Shown: piece by piece, positions 62,775 through 64,000 of the stretch
How positions within the stretch are numbered: the stretch's first letter is position 1
How the letters are laid out: each line of letters starts with the position of its first letter
NCBI RefSeq assembly: GCF_041058985.1
Contig: NZ_JBEHZE010000001.1
Coordinates: 558,001 to 622,000, forward strand
DNA length: 64,000 nucleotides
Source: Hyphococcus lacteus
GTDB taxonomy: Bacteria > Pseudomonadota > Alphaproteobacteria > Caulobacterales > Parvularculaceae
Direction: 5' to 3'
Position numbers and translations under genes: made by a program
Notes under the pieces: generated by a model
What the model was told of the DNA's origin: nothing
The model's database searches: none
What the model saw: the letters and a program-made list of their open reading frames with translations, nothing else

Positions 62775-63363
62775 CTGTTTTTGTTTTACGTAAAATTTCC
62801 CGGACACGATCAACTTGACGCTCGTTCATCTTTGCATCAGAGCGATGCCCCGGATGGAGTAACGTAACGGGGTCATAATTCCCGCTTTTTGGTGATTGCA
62901 TCATGGCTAACTCATGCGCGATTGCTTCCGACATCGACTTCTCCAACAGAATTTCCAGCCGCGAACAAAGGCCTTCAATAACCGTCAGCGGTTGCTTTGT
63001 GACCTCTTCATACTGCGCAATGTAATCAGCCCTCTCTTCCCAGTACAATCGAAGTCGCTGATGGTTCGTTGCAGCATTTTTGATTGCGACCTCTTCGTCG
63101 GCAAGCCACCCCATGCGCACCAGTGATGCCAAGCTCTCCGCGACGTCGCGGTTAGTGGCAAAGGTAATCTCCGGATGCGCATGTAATTGCTCGGGCTTAT
63201 GAACTTTGATCAGATGCCTAGACGCTGACGTATTGGGGTCATAGTCGGCGCACCACGCCCCATAAATGGAGCGCCCAGCGCGGTCGTGAATCAGTCTCAC
63301 CGCATTATAGAGCCACGTCGTTCCCGAACGCGGGACACCAGCGATTGCTATCAATTTGGGCAT
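62767..63363 (-). CDS. Sulfotransferase family protein (PAPS-dependent)
   Basis: 198 residues. The N-terminal IAGVPRSGTTWLYNAVRLI (residues 7-25) is the 5'-phosphosulfate binding loop with its Lys/Arg-Ser-Gly-Thr-Thr core. TNRDVAESLASLVRMG (about 70-85) is the 3'-phosphate loop, and NYDPVTLLHPGHRSD near the C-terminus fits the PAPS-contacting GxxG region. The protein is short for the family, so the acceptor part is compact. It likely sulfates a sugar of the exported glycan. It is coupled to the GT2 gene by an 8-base overlap and is the first gene of that pair. Confidence 0.84.
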   Translation of the reverse strand: MPKLIAIAGVPRSGTTWLYNAVRLIHDRAGRSIYGAWCADYDPNTSASRHLIKVHKPEQLHAHPEITFATNRDVAESLASLVRMGWLADEEVAIKNAATNHQRLRLYWEERADYIAQYEEVTKQPLTVIEGLCSRLEILLEKSMSEAIAHELAMMQSPKSGNYDPVTLLHPGHRSDAKMNERQVDRVREILRKTKTDD

Positions 63364-63437
63364 TCATCGCTCCAAGTATTTTCATTGCGTCAAGCGTTCG
63401 CATTAGGCCTCGGTTTGTCTGGATATCAAAGCCAAGA

Positions 63438-63467
63438 AAGGCCCCTCATGAAAACATGAGGGGCCTT
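63438..63467. terminator. Strong hairpin terminator between the sulfotransferase and PEP-CTERM genes
   Basis: AAGGCCCCTCATG-AAAA-CATGAGGGGCCTT is a perfect 13-bp stem with a tetraloop, followed on the plus side by AATTT and on the minus side by TCTTGGC. It lies 29 bases beyond the stop of the minus-strand PEP-CTERM gene, so it most likely ends that transcript. Confidence 0.85.
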
Positions 63468-63496
63468 AATTTCGAAACTGATTTTATATAAAAATA

Positions 63497-64000
63497 TTAG
63501 GAAGCAGCGATCGCTGACTTTTTCTTGCGCTTAGCAAACACACCGCCAGCAAGGGCAGTACCGAACAACCAAACAGCCCCCGGCAGTGGGTTCACGATCA
63601 CATCGCCATCCGAAACAATGCTCACACCGTCAAAGTTTACCTGACCAACGGTACCTGAAAAGAAAATCCCAAGCTCTTGACCAACATAGCCAACAAGCGC
63701 TGTGGCCAGAACTGAAAATTCTTGCAAGCCCCACAGGCCGTCACCTGAGGAAATCATCGCAGTTGAAGCGATAATGTTTGATGGGTCGCCAGCATAAAAA
63801 CCAAATACACCACCAAAAGATTTATCACTACGGTCGCCGATCAAAGCCGAAAGCGTAAATGACTGGCCGACACCAATGGTGATTCCCAAATCTTGAGACA
63901 TTGTCGCGCCTGCGGCAGCAAAACCAATTTGGTCGCCTACTGCGGCTGGTGTGCTGGAAAAGAAGTTCCCGAAATTCGGTGCCCATACACCTGCTTTGCC
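63497..64000 (-). CDS. PEP-CTERM/VPLPA-type exported protein, C-terminal part (cut by window edge)
   Basis: The frame is open from 64000 to the stop at 63497 (167 residues, GKAGVWAPNFGNFFSSTPAA at the cut end), so the signal peptide is outside the window. The body looks like a beta-sandwich (GQSFTLSALIGDRSD, GFYAGDPSN, QVNFDGVSIVSD). The end NPLPGAVWLFGTALAGGVFA followed by KRKKK is a PLP-type motif, a membrane helix and a basic tail: the three parts of PEP-CTERM or VPLPA sorting signals. These are cut by an exosortase, which couples surface protein export to polysaccharide production. The exosortase itself is not in the window. Confidence 0.85.
   Translation of the reverse strand, partial: GKAGVWAPNFGNFFSSTPAAVGDQIGFAAAGATMSQDLGITIGVGQSFTLSALIGDRSDKSFGGVFGFYAGDPSNIIASTAMISSGDGLWGLQEFSVLATALVGYVGQELGIFFSGTVGQVNFDGVSIVSDGDVIVNPLPGAVWLFGTALAGGVFAKRKKKSAIAAS

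Overview
The window looks like chromosome of a free-living, probably aquatic, alphaproteobacterium. The evidence is the order mutS, (sel1 gene), glnD, murJ on one strand, the sucA-sucB-lpd cluster, a cobalamin-riboswitch uptake locus, an OmpA porin and a C-terminal PEP-CTERM/VPLPA-type sorting tail. The order and genus cannot be fixed from this sequence alone. I saw no rRNA, tRNA, CRISPR array, transposase or prophage gene. Codon use looks uniform up to about 50 kb; the surface-polysaccharide segment after that is visibly richer in A and T.

0-11.6 kb (mostly minus strand): murJ (cut by the window edge), glnD, a periplasmic Sel1-repeat protein and mutS. Then come a YgjP-type metallopeptidase (plus), a class A penicillin-binding protein (minus), a TetR regulator (plus) and an ompA-type gene (minus), with a two-way terminator between the last two.

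11.8-21.7 kb: a secreted M28 peptidase, a 45-residue membrane microprotein and a cobalamin riboswitch. The riboswitch precedes a translationally coupled btuB-btuF-btuC-btuD-like operon, and a convergent PduO-type cobalamin adenosyltransferase completes B12 salvage. A POT peptide transporter and two small genes follow.

21.7-32.1 kb (minus): the lower TCA block sucC, hotdog thioesterase, rlmJ, cupin, sucD, sucA, sucB, lpd. sucC and sucD are split apart by three genes, and the E2 subunit carries two lipoyl domains.

32.2-50.2 kb: housekeeping and metabolic singletons. These include an Mpl/MurC-type ligase divergent from an LD-carboxypeptidase (a likely murein-recycling pair), asd, rarD, hydrolases, agmatine-pathway aguB, an AGCS symporter, a phosphodiesterase-type lipoprotein, class Ia nrdB, rfbC and a lipoprotein subtilase with a probable beta-barrel C-terminus.

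50.2-63.4 kb: a surface glycan locus. It holds GtrA, methyltransferase, GtrB-like GT2, a Wzt/Wzm-like ABC-2 exporter and an FkbM methyltransferase on the minus strand. A plus-strand operon adds a coiled-coil scaffold-like protein, a divergent FkbM with coiled-coil tail, a TPR-FkbM protein and a roughly 1070-residue protein joining three glycosyltransferase-like domains (GT2, exostosin/GT47, GT10). A sulfotransferase and another GT2 converge on it. The window ends inside a PEP-CTERM-type exported protein gene. This locus is the best candidate here for an undescribed system: a sulfated, possibly methylated and fucosylated glycan built by a multi-domain transferase with coiled-coil partners.
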